In this document: one piece after another, positions 8,712 through 17,224 of the stretch
How positions within the stretch are numbered: position 1 is the stretch's first letter
Layout: each line of letters opens with the position of its first letter
From: Micromonospora echinofusca
Lineage (GTDB): Bacteria; Actinomycetota; Actinomycetes; Mycobacteriales; Micromonosporaceae
Direction of reading: 5' to 3'
NCBI RefSeq assembly: GCF_900091445.1
Contig: NZ_LT607733.1
Coordinates: 6,475,001 to 6,539,000, forward strand
DNA: 64,000 nt
Position numbers and translations under genes: made by a program
The notes under the pieces: model-generated
The model's input: only the letters and a program-made list of their open reading frames with translations
The model's database searches: none
Told to the model about the DNA's origin: nothing

Positions 8712-9752
8712 ATGAAGAACCGTCCTCGGGGCGGTCTGGGGCGGGGCCTGGGGGCCCTCATCCCGACCGGGCCGGCGCCGACCGCAGTGGTGGAGCCGAC
8801 CCCCGCCGTCGAGCCGCCTGCGACGGCTGAGGCGTCGACCGCCGTCGGCGCCCCGGAGGAGTCGGCACCCGTCGTGGCGAGCCCGCCTGCGGCTGCCCAG
8901 CCCGAGCCGGAGCCCGTACTCAGCCCTGTGCCGGGGGCCCGGTTCGCCGAGATCCCGGTCGACGCGATCGTGCCGAACCCGAAGCAGCCCCGCCAGGTCT
9001 TCGACGAGGACGCCCTGGAGGAGCTGAAGACCTCGATCCAGGAGGTCGGCTTCCTCCAGCCGATCGTCGTACGGCAGCTCGACGACGAGAAGTACGAACT
9101 CGTCATGGGCGAGCGGCGTTGGCGGGCCGCGCAGGCCGTCGGGCGGGAGAAGATCCCGGCGATCGTCCGGGACACCCAGGACGACGCGATGCTCCGCGAC
9201 GCGTTGCTGGAGAACATCCATCGGGCGAACCTGAACCCGCTGGAGGAGGCGGCCGCGTACCAGCAACTGCTGGACGAGTTCGGCGCCACCCACGAGGAAC
9301 TCGCCCGGCGCATCGGGCGGAGCCGGCCGCAGATCTCGAACACCATCCGGCTGCTCAACCTGCCCGCGCAGGTCCAGACCCGGGTCGCCGCAGGCATCCT
9401 CTCCGCCGGACACGCCCGTGCGCTGCTGAGCCTCGACGAGGCCGAGGCGCAGGAGCAGCTCGCACGGCGAATCGTCGCCGAGGGGATCTCGGTCCGCGCG
9501 ACCGAGGAGATCGTCGCGCTGGCCCTGAGCGACGGTACGACGAAGAAGGAGGCGGCCAAGCGCCGCCCGAAGCCGCACGCCCCCGCCCTCACGGATCTGG
9601 CCGACCGGCTCTCCGACCGGTTCGACACCCGTGTGAAGGTCGACATCGGTCGGAGCAAGGGCAAGATCACCATTGAGTTCGCTACGGTCGATGACCTGGA
9701 GCGGATCGTCGGCCTTATCGGCGTCGGCCAGGAGGAGGAGCCGGAGGCCTGA
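8712..9752 (+). CDS. parB: Chromosome partitioning protein ParB (Spo0J family)
   Basis: ParB is the CTP-dependent clamp that loads at parS and spreads to form the segregation complex. The 346-aa protein starts with the conserved [18 protein letters not shown] variable Pro/Ala linker follows, then the ParB/Srx CTP-binding domain ([20 protein letters not shown] and the [12 protein letters not shown] box near 133). The helix-turn-helix parS-binding domain is [20 protein letters not shown] near 195-215, and the protein ends with a C-terminal dimerisation domain. It starts 27 bp after parA with a GGGAGG ribosome-binding site, so the two form an operon. Confidence 0.97.
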   Translation: MKNRPRGGLGRGLGALIPTGPAPTAVVEPTPAVEPPATAEASTAVGAPEESAPVVASPPAAAQPEPEPVLSPVPGARFAEIPVDAIVPNPKQPRQVFDEDALEELKTSIQEVGFLQPIVVRQLDDEKYELVMGERRWRAAQAVGREKIPAIVRDTQDDAMLRDALLENIHRANLNPLEEAAAYQQLLDEFGATHEELARRIGRSRPQISNTIRLLNLPAQVQTRVAAGILSAGHARALLSLDEAEAQEQLARRIVAEGISVRATEEIVALALSDGTTKKEAAKRRPKPHAPALTDLADRLSDRFDTRVKVDIGRSKGKITIEFATVDDLERIVGLIGVGQEEEPEA

Positions 9753-9937
9753 CCTGGCCGGCGCAAGCCGGCTCTACGGGCGGATCCGCGTCGGTTGGAA
9801 GGCAGACATCGCCAGCCGCGTGACCTTCAGGGTCACGCGGCTGTTCTGTGTCGGCCCGCAGTCGAGTTCCTCGTCCCGCGAGTCGCAGCGCTGTTGGTCC
9901 GTTGCTCGCATGGCGACGGCTCGCGGAGGCCGGGACC

Positions 9938-9951
9938 GTTTCACGTGAAAC
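9938..9951. other. parS: parS site 3
   Basis: An exact GTTTCACGTGAAAC about 185 bp after the parB stop, in non-coding DNA. With the next site it forms a pair spaced 28 bp start to start. Confidence 0.93.
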
Positions 9952-9965
9952 CGTGGGCGGCGGCC

Positions 9966-9979
9966 GTTTCACGTGAAAC
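9966..9979. other. parS: parS site 4
   Basis: An exact GTTTCACGTGAAAC, 14 bp after site 3. A shortened look-alike (CGTTTC-CGT-GAAACG) follows near 10019-10033 but lacks the central spacing. Confidence 0.93.
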
Positions 9980-10059
9980 CGCGCGGGCGGTGCCCGTTGG
10001 TTCGGCCGTCGCCGTGGCCGTTTCCGTGAAACGGCCACGGTTCTGCGGTTTGCGGCCCG

Positions 10060-11030
10060 GCGGTTGAGATGGCATCGAAGAGTACGGGCGAGACCCACCC
10101 GAGCAGATGAACGCCAAGCGGTAGCGGGGCTCTGCCGAAGGGGACCGCGAGGCAGCCGTAGAGGCTGTGAGAGGGCGTCGGAGCCCCTCGTGCCGGCTCT
10201 GGCACCCCGAGGGCCACCCCTGCGGTTTGGCGGGACCGGTAGCGCTGTGAGGACGTGGATGGGCCCGCCAGGATCGAGCCTCAACCCCACTGGACGCACG
10301 CTGCCCGGCCCATCTTGTGTCGGGTGCATCCGCTCGAGCCGTCGCCGGGTCGTGGGATGCCAGTCGCACTCGTGCTGCCGGCAAAGCGCTCCGGACGATC
10401 CGGCGGCATGCGTGCCGACATGCAGCATCCCGACGTCCCGCTACGCAGAGGGCGCCCCGTCGCAGTCGTGTCGTCGCCGTTCTCAGCTTCGCTTCCGGCG
10501 GGGTCGTGTCAACGGATGCACGACGCCGAGGCGCAACCCTGGTCGGCCCCGCCGAACGGGCACCACAGCACCTGCAACAGGTCCACCTCGCTGGCGTGGG
10601 GCCGGTCGGGGACATCCCGCGACGAGCTGGCCGTTGCGGCCATGTCTTCAGGAACCGCGACAGTCGAAGCGCGATGGGTGGCCATCGGTCGAAGGCCGGA
10701 GGCGTCGGACTCAGCGGCGTCGACTCGGAACGGCGGATTGGGAAGCGCCGGGGCTCAAGGGCAGCGGACTCGGAAGCGGCGGATTCGAGGACGGCGGATT
10801 CGAGGACGGCGGATTGGGAGGTGCCGGGTTCGAGGACGGCGGACCCGCAGGCGGCGGATTCACAGGCGGTGCCACCGGAAGGCACGGAGCGGCGATCACG
10901 GGATCGGAAGCTCGATCGGCGGTCGGGAGCGGCGCCGACGATGACGGCCCGGTGGTCGCGCGAGCGACGATTATCGGGCGGGGTGATGGCGAGGATGGAG
11001 CGACGGCGAAGTGCGGCCGACGTCGACGGC
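10060..11030. other. Long intergenic stretch without a supported gene
   Basis: Several long open frames cross this stretch, but none has family resemblance, codon-position bias or a good start. Their translations are mostly Arg/Ser/Ala-rich antisense-like sequence. The region lies between the parS pair and the parS/DnaA-box cluster at 11.04-11.25 kb and contains a short tandem repeat near 10.78 kb. It is best read as structural DNA of the partition region. A small RNA cannot be excluded. Confidence 0.5.
10778..10866 (+). repeat. 15-bp minisatellite-like repeat
   Basis: The unit GGCGGATTCGAGGAC occurs in near-perfect tandem copies (around 10784-10815), followed by diverged copies such as GGGTTCGAGGACGGC and GGCGGATTCACAG. 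The period is a multiple of three, but no supported gene contains it. Confidence 0.6.
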
Positions 11031-11038
11031 GTGTTCTG

Positions 11039-11052
11039 GTTTCACGTGGAAC
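11039..11052. other. parS: parS-like site 5 (one mismatch)
   Basis: GTTTCACGTGGAAC differs from the parS consensus at a single position. It lies 100 bp from an exact parS. Confidence 0.7.
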
Positions 11053-11109
11053 CGTCCGCAGCCCCGTCCCGCAGCCCTCAGGCCCGAAACGGAGCCTTCA
11101 GGTCCAAAG

Positions 11110-11243
11110 TTATCCACAGGGGTTATCCACAGGCTCCCCTGTTTCACGTGAAACCCCGTGTGGAACAGGGTGACAGCCTGTGGATGACGGCATGTGTCCG
11201 GCGTCTCATCAGCCTGTGGATGCCTGTGCGTGCCTGTGGATAA
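11110..11243. other. DnaA-box cluster outside oriC
   Basis: Two perfect TTATCCACA boxes (11110-11118 and 11123-11131) are followed by reverse-orientation TGTGGATGA (11179-11187), TGTGGATGC (11215-11223) and a perfect TGTGGATAA (11235-11243). An exact parS lies between the second and third boxes. The cluster sits about 10.5 kb from oriC, upstream of the HIT-like gene. Confidence 0.8.
11141..11154. other. parS: parS site 6
   Basis: An exact GTTTCACGTGAAAC embedded in the DnaA-box cluster, about 10 bp from the second box. Confidence 0.92.
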
Positions 11244-11339
11244 CTTCGCTTCGCGCTGCGACCTCAGGGCCGGAGCGGCATCGCTCCGTGGCGCATTCGG
11301 GTAGGGACAGCGGTGCCGGAACCGGTTAGTGTCAGCGTC

Positions 11340-12071
11340 GTGCACGACACCCCTCCCTCCGTTCCGGACTTCACCCAGTGGCCGTCCTTCCCCTTCGAGG
11401 GCGACCTTCGTGTCAAGCAACTCGATGATCCGGTCCCGGTCGAGCCGCCGCGCAGGGGCGAGGGACATCGGGAATGCACCGCCTGCAACGCCCCGGACGA
11501 CGCGTACATCTGGGTGGGCGAGCGATGGCGGGTACGCGCCATGGACCGTCCCACCGGGCTGCCGATGGTGCTGATCCTCGAATCCCGCTCGCACCTGGAT
11601 CTCGGCGACCTGCCGAACCTGCTCGCCGCCGAACTGGGGGTGATGACCGTACGGCTGGAGCGGGCCATCCGGTCCCTCGACGGCGTGGCCCGGGTGCACG
11701 TCAACCGCTGGGGCGACGGCTCCGCGCACCTGCACATGTGGTTCCTCGCCCGGCCCTACGGTCAGCTTCAGTTGCGGGGGACCTTCCTCTCCCTGTGGGA
11801 TTCCATCCTGCCGCCCATCTCGGAGTCGCAATGGCGAGAGAACCTCGCCATGGTCGCGGCCTGGCTGGCGGAGTTCGGCGGACGCCCGCTGGCCGAGCCG
11901 CCGCGCATCCAGTGGCAGGCGCCCTCCAGCTTCACCGGGCAGTCCCCGGTCGAGGACGAGCCGACGGAGGGCGAGGCGGTTTCCGTGATCGAGTCCGCCG
12001 AGGAGGTCCCGCCCGCGGAGGAACCGGGAGACGAGGCGTCCGCCGCGGAAGCCCGAGGGCCGCGCGTCTAG
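11340..12071 (+). CDS. HIT-like domain protein of unknown substrate
   Basis: The protein has 243 residues from the chosen start. A CTACN Cys pair lies near 46. The stretch VARVHVNRWGDGSAHLHMWF near 115-133 ends in an HxHxW pattern resembling the histidine triad of HIT nucleotide hydrolases/transferases. The acidic C-terminal 50 residues look disordered. I could not assign a substrate. An in-frame GTG exists at 11313. I prefer GTG 11340 because a -10-like TAGTGT (11327-11332) ends 7 nt before it, the spacing expected for a leaderless transcript. The gene stands alone, downstream of the DnaA-box/parS cluster. Confidence 0.75.
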   Translation: MHDTPPSVPDFTQWPSFPFEGDLRVKQLDDPVPVEPPRRGEGHRECTACNAPDDAYIWVGERWRVRAMDRPTGLPMVLILESRSHLDLGDLPNLLAAELGVMTVRLERAIRSLDGVARVHVNRWGDGSAHLHMWFLARPYGQLQLRGTFLSLWDSILPPISESQWRENLAMVAAWLAEFGGRPLAEPPRIQWQAPSSFTGQSPVEDEPTEGEAVSVIESAEEVPPAEEPGDEASAAEARGPRV

Positions 12072-12233
12072 GGCTCGTCCGTCCTGCCGATCCCTCGAAC
12101 GGGCGCTCGGTGGCTCCGAGCGGGACGTCCGGCGAGACCGGCCACCGCAACACCCTCGATCGGCAGCCGGCGCACATGCCCAACCGGTGGGCCCACGATC
12201 GACCGGACGAGACCCCGGAGAGAGACGGGCCGG

Positions 12234-13232
12234 TCAGGGGCGCCGGGTCGCGGCGCGGGCCACCAGGGTTCCGAGCGTCCTGCCGAAGTCCAGGCCAGCG
12301 GCCTGGACCGCGAGCGGCAGCAACGAGGTCTCGGTCATCCCCGGCGAGACGTTGACCTCCAGCACGTGCGGCTGCCCTGCGGAGTCCACGATCAGGTCGA
12401 CGCGGCTGAGGTCGCGCAGGCCCAGTGCGGTGTGCGCGGCCAGCGCGACGTCGGCGACCACGCCGGCCACCTCCGGCGCCAGCCGTGCGGGGGTGTGCCA
12501 GGTCGTCCGGCCGGCGGTGTAGCGGGCCGCGTAGTCGTACACCCCGTTGCGGGGCACGATCTCCACCGCTGGCAGAGCGCGCGGCCCGTCGCCCAGGTCG
12601 ACCACGGAGACCGCCACGTCCATGCCGGGCACGTACCGCTCGACCAGCGCCGTCGAGTCGTACGCGAAGCAGCCGACCATCGCGGCCGGCAGGGACGCGG
12701 CGTCCCGGACCACGGCGGCGCCCAGCCCCGAACCGCCCTGCGTGGGTTTCACCATGAGCGGCAGCCCCAGCCGCTCGACGACCCGGTCCAGCACCGCCAC
12801 GGCACCCAACTCGGAGAACCGGTCGTGCGGCAGGGCGACCCAGTCGGGGGTCGGGATGCCCGCCTCGCGGAGCACCGCCTTGGCCGACGGCTTGTCCCAC
12901 GCCAGCCGCGACGCGCGGGCGTCGCACCCCACGTACGGGATGCCGCAGAGGTCCAGCACGCCGCGCAGCGACCCGTCCTCGCCGGTGGCGCCGTGCAGGG
13001 CGATCACGACGGCGTCCGGCGGGTCGGCGTCCAGGGCCGGCAGCAGCGCCACGTCGGCGTCCCGCATCTCGGCGTCCATGCCGACGGCCCGAAGCGCGTC
13101 CAGCACCCGGCGCCCGGACCGCAGCGAGACGTCACGCTCATAGGAGAGCCCGCCGGCGAGCACCAGCACCCGCAGGTCGGCGGTGGCGGCGGGGTCGGTC
13201 ACGAGGGAACGCTCGGCAGCGGTGGGAACCAT
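12234..13232 (-). CDS. ddl: D-alanine-D-alanine ligase family protein
   Basis: Ddl enzymes are ATP-grasp ligases that make the D-Ala-D-Ala dipeptide of peptidoglycan precursors in the cytoplasm. The 332-aa protein has an N-terminal VLVLAGGLSYERDVSLRSG and IALHGATGEDGSLRGVLDL. The ATP-grasp core includes PLMVKPTQGGSGLGAAVV, and the metal- and product-binding HVLEVNVSPGMTET lies near the C-terminus. It is slightly short for the family. A second ddl may exist elsewhere, so this could be the non-housekeeping copy. It follows the aminotransferase gene by 7 bp on the same strand, so the two are likely co-transcribed. Confidence 0.85.
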   Translation of the reverse strand: MVPTAAERSLVTDPAATADLRVLVLAGGLSYERDVSLRSGRRVLDALRAVGMDAEMRDADVALLPALDADPPDAVVIALHGATGEDGSLRGVLDLCGIPYVGCDARASRLAWDKPSAKAVLREAGIPTPDWVALPHDRFSELGAVAVLDRVVERLGLPLMVKPTQGGSGLGAAVVRDAASLPAAMVGCFAYDSTALVERYVPGMDVAVSVVDLGDGPRALPAVEIVPRNGVYDYAARYTAGRTTWHTPARLAPEVAGVVADVALAAHTALGLRDLSRVDLIVDSAGQPHVLEVNVSPGMTETSLLPLAVQAAGLDFGRTLGTLVARAATRRP

Positions 13233-13239
13233 GCCGGAA

Positions 13240-14553
13240 TCATGCCAAGTCGGGTCCCGGCGTGTCCGAGCCGGCCTGCCCGCGTCGCGCCCCGGGGCGG
13301 CCGACCGCGCCGAAGACCCGCCGCATGGCGATGTCCTGCTCCATCACGCCGGCCAGTCGGCGTACGCCTTCGCGGATCCGTTCCGGCGACGGGAACGAGA
13401 AGTTGAGCCGCATGTTGCCGGTGCCGGTGCCGTCGGCGTAGAAGCCGGTGCCCGGCACGTACGCCACCCGGGCGGCGATGGCCCGGGGCATCATCGCCTT
13501 GGAGTCGAGGCCGTCGGGCAGGGTCGCCCAGACGAAGAGGCCGCCGCCCGGCGTCGTCCAGGTCGTGCCGGCGGGCATCAGGTCGTCCAGCGCGGCGAGC
13601 ATCGCGTCGCGCCGTTCCCGGTAGACCTCGCGGTAGACCTTGAGCTGCTCCCGCCACGGCATGGTGCCGAGGTAGGTGGAGACGGCGGCCTGCGCGTAGC
13701 CGCTCGGGCAGAGGATCTGCGCCTCGCTGGCGATGACCAGCTTGTCGCGGACGGCGTGCGGCGCGAGGATCCAGCCGACCCGCAGGCCGGGAGCGAAGGT
13801 CTTGGAGAAGGTGCTGAGGTAGAAGACCCCGTCACGGCGCCGCGCGCGCAGCGGCGCGGGCGCGTCCCCGGCGAAACCCAGCTGACCGTACGGGTCGTCC
13901 TCGACCACGAGCAGGCCGGCGCGCTCGCAGACGTCGAGCACCCGCTCCCGCCGCTCCTCGGTCAGCGTCACGCCGGTCGGGTTCTGGTAGGTCGGGATGG
14001 TGTAGAGGAACTTGACCCGCCGGCCGGCGCGCGCCTGCTCGGCGATGGCCGCCTCCAGCGCCTCCGGGATCAGCCCGTCGTCGTCCATGGGCACGTGCGC
14101 CACCTGGGCCTGGGCGGCCTGGAACACGCCGAGCGCGCCGACGTAGGTGGGGCCCTCGGCGAGCACCACGTCCCCCGGGTCGAGGAAGAGCCGGGCCACC
14201 AGGTCGAGGGCCTGCTGACCGCCCACGGTGACCACCACGTCGTCCGGGGAAGCGCCGCACGCGGCGTCGATGCCGGAGAGCGCCATCACCTCGCAGATCC
14301 GTTCGCGCAACTCCAGGGTGCCCTGCCCGATGCCGTACTGGAGGGTGGTGGCACCGTGCTCGGCACCGAGCCGGCCGAGCATTTCGCCGACCGCGTCGAG
14401 CGGCAGCGCTGCGATGTAGGGGGCGCCGCCAGCGAGCGAGACCACCTCCGGGCGACTGGCCACCGCGAAGAGCGCGCGGATCTCCGAGGCGGTCATGCCC
14501 CGCACGCGGCGGGCGTACCGGTCGGTGTAGTCGTCGAGCGTCGTGCCGGTCAT
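13240..14553 (-). CDS. PLP-dependent aminotransferase (class I/II, LysN/2-aminoadipate type)
   Basis: The 437-aa fold-type I aminotransferase has VSLAGGAPY near 38 and LQYGIGQGTLELRERI. The Asn/Asp PLP contacts are in YTIPTYQNPTGVTL and VVEDDPYGQLGF. The Schiff-base Lys is in YLSTFSKTFAPGLRVGW near 250, and the family Arg is in NMRLNFSFPSPERI. It resembles the stand-alone aminotransferase domain of MocR-like enzymes but has no GntR helix-turn-helix. The substrate cannot be assigned. The ATG at 14551-14553 is preceded by GAGGTGATG. A longer upstream open frame exists but lacks conservation. It is immediately upstream of the ddl gene in a probable two-gene operon. Confidence 0.9.
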   Translation of the reverse strand: MTGTTLDDYTDRYARRVRGMTASEIRALFAVASRPEVVSLAGGAPYIAALPLDAVGEMLGRLGAEHGATTLQYGIGQGTLELRERICEVMALSGIDAACGASPDDVVVTVGGQQALDLVARLFLDPGDVVLAEGPTYVGALGVFQAAQAQVAHVPMDDDGLIPEALEAAIAEQARAGRRVKFLYTIPTYQNPTGVTLTEERRERVLDVCERAGLLVVEDDPYGQLGFAGDAPAPLRARRRDGVFYLSTFSKTFAPGLRVGWILAPHAVRDKLVIASEAQILCPSGYAQAAVSTYLGTMPWREQLKVYREVYRERRDAMLAALDDLMPAGTTWTTPGGGLFVWATLPDGLDSKAMMPRAIAARVAYVPGTGFYADGTGTGNMRLNFSFPSPERIREGVRRLAGVMEQDIAMRRVFGAVGRPGARRGQAGSDTPGPDLA

Positions 14554-14847
14554 GACATCACCTCGATGGCTGCTCGGGTGGCTCCCGCCCCGGCGTACCC
14601 GGGACACCGACGACCATGGCGACGCGGGACGCCGGGTGTCGATCCTAGTCGCCGCCTGCCAGGATGCCACCGTGACGGCGGTCGGCGTCCACATCGCGGA
14701 CCTGGCGGGCGCCCCGACGGGAGGGGCATTCGCGCGTCCCCTCCCGCCGCGTCCGTTTGCGGCGTACGATCGCTCGTCGGGGGCAGGAAAAGCGGCGTTG
14801 TCGTTCCGTGCCGGTCTCACCTCCGAGCCTAATGTGGGGATGCACGA

Positions 14848-15513
14848 ATGTCGCGACGTCTGGTCAGCTTGACCCTGGACACCCTGGAGGACCTGCCCCG
14901 TCCGTGCCGGCAGTGCGTCTACTGGGAGCTTGATCCGGTCTCGGCGGACCGGGCCTGCGCGGCCGGCGATCCGGGGCTGGAGAAGGAGGCCTGGGTCTCG
15001 CAGACCCTGCTGGAGTGGGGTTCCTGCGGCAAGCTCGTCTACGTCGACGGCATGCCGGCCGGCTTCGTCCTCTACGCCCCGCCGGCCTACGTGCCGCGCT
15101 CGATGGCCTTCCCCACCTCCCCGGTCTCCGCCGACGCCGCGCTGCTGATGACGGCCAACGTGGTGCCCGCGTTCGCCGGCGGCGGGCTGGGCCGGATGCT
15201 GGTCCAGGGCGTCGCCCGGGACCTCACCAAGCGCGGCATCAAGGCGATCGAGGCGTTCGGCGACGCCAAGTTCGGCGACGCGGCCGACCCGGCCGGCACC
15301 TGCGTCGCGCCGGCCGACTTCTTCCTCTCGGTGGGCTTCAAGACGGTCCGCCCGCACCCGCGCTTCCCGCGGCTGCGGCTGGAGCTGCGTACGGCGCTGA
15401 GCTGGAAGTCCGACGTCGAGTACGCGCTGGAGAAGCTGCTCGGCTCGATGAGCCCCGAGACGCTGCTCCGCCCCGTCCGCCCGGCCCCGGCCACCCGCTC
15501 CACCGCCAGCTGA
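14848..15513 (+). CDS. GNAT family N-acetyltransferase
   Basis: The 221-aa protein has a conserved CRQCVYWELDP near 25. The acetyl-CoA binding region is near 95-125 (LLMTANVVPAFAGGGLGRMLVQGVARDLTKRG), followed by the GFKTVRPHPRFPRLRLELR C-terminus. The substrate is unknown. Relatives sit at this position near the parAB-trx region in many actinobacteria. A TAATGT -10-like element (14830-14835) precedes the start. It is convergent with the CwlM-like gene and divergent from the aminotransferase gene. Confidence 0.8.
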   Translation: MSRRLVSLTLDTLEDLPRPCRQCVYWELDPVSADRACAAGDPGLEKEAWVSQTLLEWGSCGKLVYVDGMPAGFVLYAPPAYVPRSMAFPTSPVSADAALLMTANVVPAFAGGGLGRMLVQGVARDLTKRGIKAIEAFGDAKFGDAADPAGTCVAPADFFLSVGFKTVRPHPRFPRLRLELRTALSWKSDVEYALEKLLGSMSPETLLRPVRPAPATRSTAS

Positions 15514-15556
15514 CCCTGCGACGGGCGACTCCGGGCGGCGGCAGGCGGCAACGGGC

Positions 15557-16720
15557 TCAGTCCACCACCGTGCCGGCGGCCACCACCGCCCGCAGCTCGC
15601 TCACGTCGATCGAGCCGGTGGGGACGTCCCGCTCGACGGGGAAGTACATCCGCTGCACGGCGGCGACGATGGCCTCCGCCACCCGGTCCCGGAACCGGGG
15701 GTCGACCAGTCGGCCCCGGTCGGCGGGCGAGGTGAGGTAGCCGACCTCGACGCGTACGGCTGGCATCCGGGTCAGCCGGAGCAGGTCCCACGCCTTCGCG
15801 TGTGTGCGGCAGTCGCGCAGCCCGGTGCGGGCGACGATCTCGCGCTGCACCAGCCCGGCCAGCCGCTCCCCGGTCGCCGAGGTCACCCCGTTGTCGGTGC
15901 CGTAGTGGTAGGTCGCCACCCCCTCGGCCTCCGGGTTGGCATGCCCGTCGACGTGCAGCGAGATGAACACGTCGGCGCCGAGGGAGTTGGCCAGCTCCGC
16001 GCGGTCGACGTCCGGCAGGCACTCCTCCTGGGCCGGCCCGCGGGTGAGCTGTACGCGGACGCCGGAGGCGGCGAGCCTGCCCTCCAACCGGCTGGCCAGG
16101 TCGTGCACGAGATCCGCCTCGGTCCACCGCAGCGACCCGTCCGGCACCAGCACGCCGGGGTCGGTGCCCCCGTGCCCGGGGTCGATGACGACGGTCCGCC
16201 CCACCAGCGTCGGGCCGGACTGCCGGATGGCGTCGGACTCGCGCAGCCACTGCGGGCGCCCGCCGACGACCTTGCGGCCGAGCCGGCGCAACGCGTTCAT
16301 GGTGTGCGGGCCGCACGAGCCGTCGGGCGTCAGCCCGACCTCCCGCTGGAACTGGGCGACCGCCCGGGAGGTCCGTACGCCGTAGATGGCGTCCGCGCGC
16401 CCCACGTCGTACCCCATCTCCAGCAGCCGTTCCTGGAGCGAGCGGACGTCCTCGCCGGTGAGCGGATCCGGTACGGCATGGTAGAGCGTGCGGGCGCCCA
16501 GCCGCCAGCGGGCGGCGTCCAGGGCCCGCCAGGTCTCGGCGCCGACGCGGCCGTCCACGCTGAGCCCCCGGGACTGCTGGAAGGCCCGTACCGCGCGTTC
16601 GGTGTGCGTGTCGAACTCGTCGGCGTCCGGCGCCGTCGGGGTGAGAAGGTCGAGGCCGGTGAGCACCGTACGGATCTCCGTCACCGCGGGTCCACGGTCA
16701 CCGGGTCGGATCGGACGCAC
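15557..16720 (-). CDS. cwlM: N-acetylmuramoyl-L-alanine amidase family protein, CwlM-like
   Basis: The 387-aa protein has two N-terminal peptidoglycan-binding domain 1 repeats (about 8-70 with GDRGPAVTEIRTVLTGL, and about 88-150 with EDVRSLQERLLEMGYDVGRA). An Amidase_3 domain follows (about 170-370) with VVIDPGHGGTDPGV, WTEADLVHDL, DVFISLHVDGHAN and VRVEVGYLTSP. No signal peptide is visible, so it should be cytoplasmic. In mycobacteria the homologue CwlM is not a hydrolase but, when phosphorylated by PknB, activates MurA. The adjacency to trxA/trxB matches that gene. Zinc-ligand candidates (the two His and Glu in the motifs above) appear present here, so whether it is catalytic is open. Confidence 0.9.
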   Translation of the reverse strand: MRPIRPGDRGPAVTEIRTVLTGLDLLTPTAPDADEFDTHTERAVRAFQQSRGLSVDGRVGAETWRALDAARWRLGARTLYHAVPDPLTGEDVRSLQERLLEMGYDVGRADAIYGVRTSRAVAQFQREVGLTPDGSCGPHTMNALRRLGRKVVGGRPQWLRESDAIRQSGPTLVGRTVVIDPGHGGTDPGVLVPDGSLRWTEADLVHDLASRLEGRLAASGVRVQLTRGPAQEECLPDVDRAELANSLGADVFISLHVDGHANPEAEGVATYHYGTDNGVTSATGERLAGLVQREIVARTGLRDCRTHAKAWDLLRLTRMPAVRVEVGYLTSPADRGRLVDPRFRDRVAEAIVAAVQRMYFPVERDVPTGSIDVSELRAVVAAGTVVD

Positions 16721-16811
16721 GCACGACCCCCTCTGCAGGACGGTTGCTGGCCGGGCGGCCCCGGGTTGAGGTTATGCGCTCCGAAGGCTCCGGGGCCCCA
16801 CGTCGGGAAAA

Positions 16812-16857
16812 ACGCGTCGACCCCGTGCCCGGCGGACCGGGTACGGGGTCGACGCGT
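16812..16857 (-). terminator. Intrinsic terminator of trxBA
   Basis: A 15-bp perfect stem (ACGCGTCGACCCCGT, 16812-16826, pairing with 16843-16857), extended inward by GC pairs, is followed on the minus strand by five Ts. It lies 11 bp after the trxA stop and is one of the clearest rho-independent terminators in the window. Confidence 0.88.
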
Positions 16858-16868
16858 GTCGGTGCTGC

Positions 16869-17192
16869 TCAGAGCGCCGATTCGATGAGCTTGACGAGCT
16901 CGCCCTTCGGCTTGGCGCCGGCGATCGACTGCACCGGCTCGCCGTTCTTGAAGACCGTCAGGGTCGGGACCGACATCACCCGGTAGGCGCGGGCGGTCTC
17001 CGGGTTCTCGTCGATGTTGAGCTTGACGATGGTGACCTGGTCGCCCATCTCGCCGGCGATCTCCTCCAGCAGCGGCGACACCTTGCGGCACGGGCCGCAC
17101 CACTCGGCCCAGAAGTCCACCAGAACCGGCTTGTCGGACTTCAGCACGTCGACGGCGAAACTCGCGTCGGTGACCGACTTCGTTGCTCCCAC
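16869..17192 (-). CDS. trxA: Thioredoxin
   Basis: Thioredoxin is the 107-aa dithiol reductant kept reduced by thioredoxin reductase. The active site WAEWCGPCRK has Cys32 and Cys35. The cis-Pro loop MSVPTLTVFKNGEP and the GAKPKGELVKLIE C-terminus are complete. GTG at 17190-17192 was chosen because GGAGGAGGG lies just upstream; the longer open frame overlaps trxB and is not coding. The gap to trxB is 32 bp, so they form a trxB-trxA operon with the terminator at 16812-16857. Confidence 0.97.
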   Translation of the reverse strand: MGATKSVTDASFAVDVLKSDKPVLVDFWAEWCGPCRKVSPLLEEIAGEMGDQVTIVKLNIDENPETARAYRVMSVPTLTVFKNGEPVQSIAGAKPKGELVKLIESAL

Positions 17193-17224
17193 TATGACCC
17201 TCCTCCGGAATGTGTTTCGGTTGT

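Noticed and set aside
10019-10033. parS look-alike CGTTTC-CGT-GAAACG
   Set aside because: It lacks the central AC and so does not keep the exact 14-bp parS spacing.
9941-10885. Long minus-strand frame after parB
   Set aside because: Arg/Ser-rich translation without family features, a good ribosome-binding site or conserved start; the DNA contains parS sites and a minisatellite.
13183-14832. 549-codon plus-strand frame
   Set aside because: Antisense to the clearly supported aminotransferase gene.
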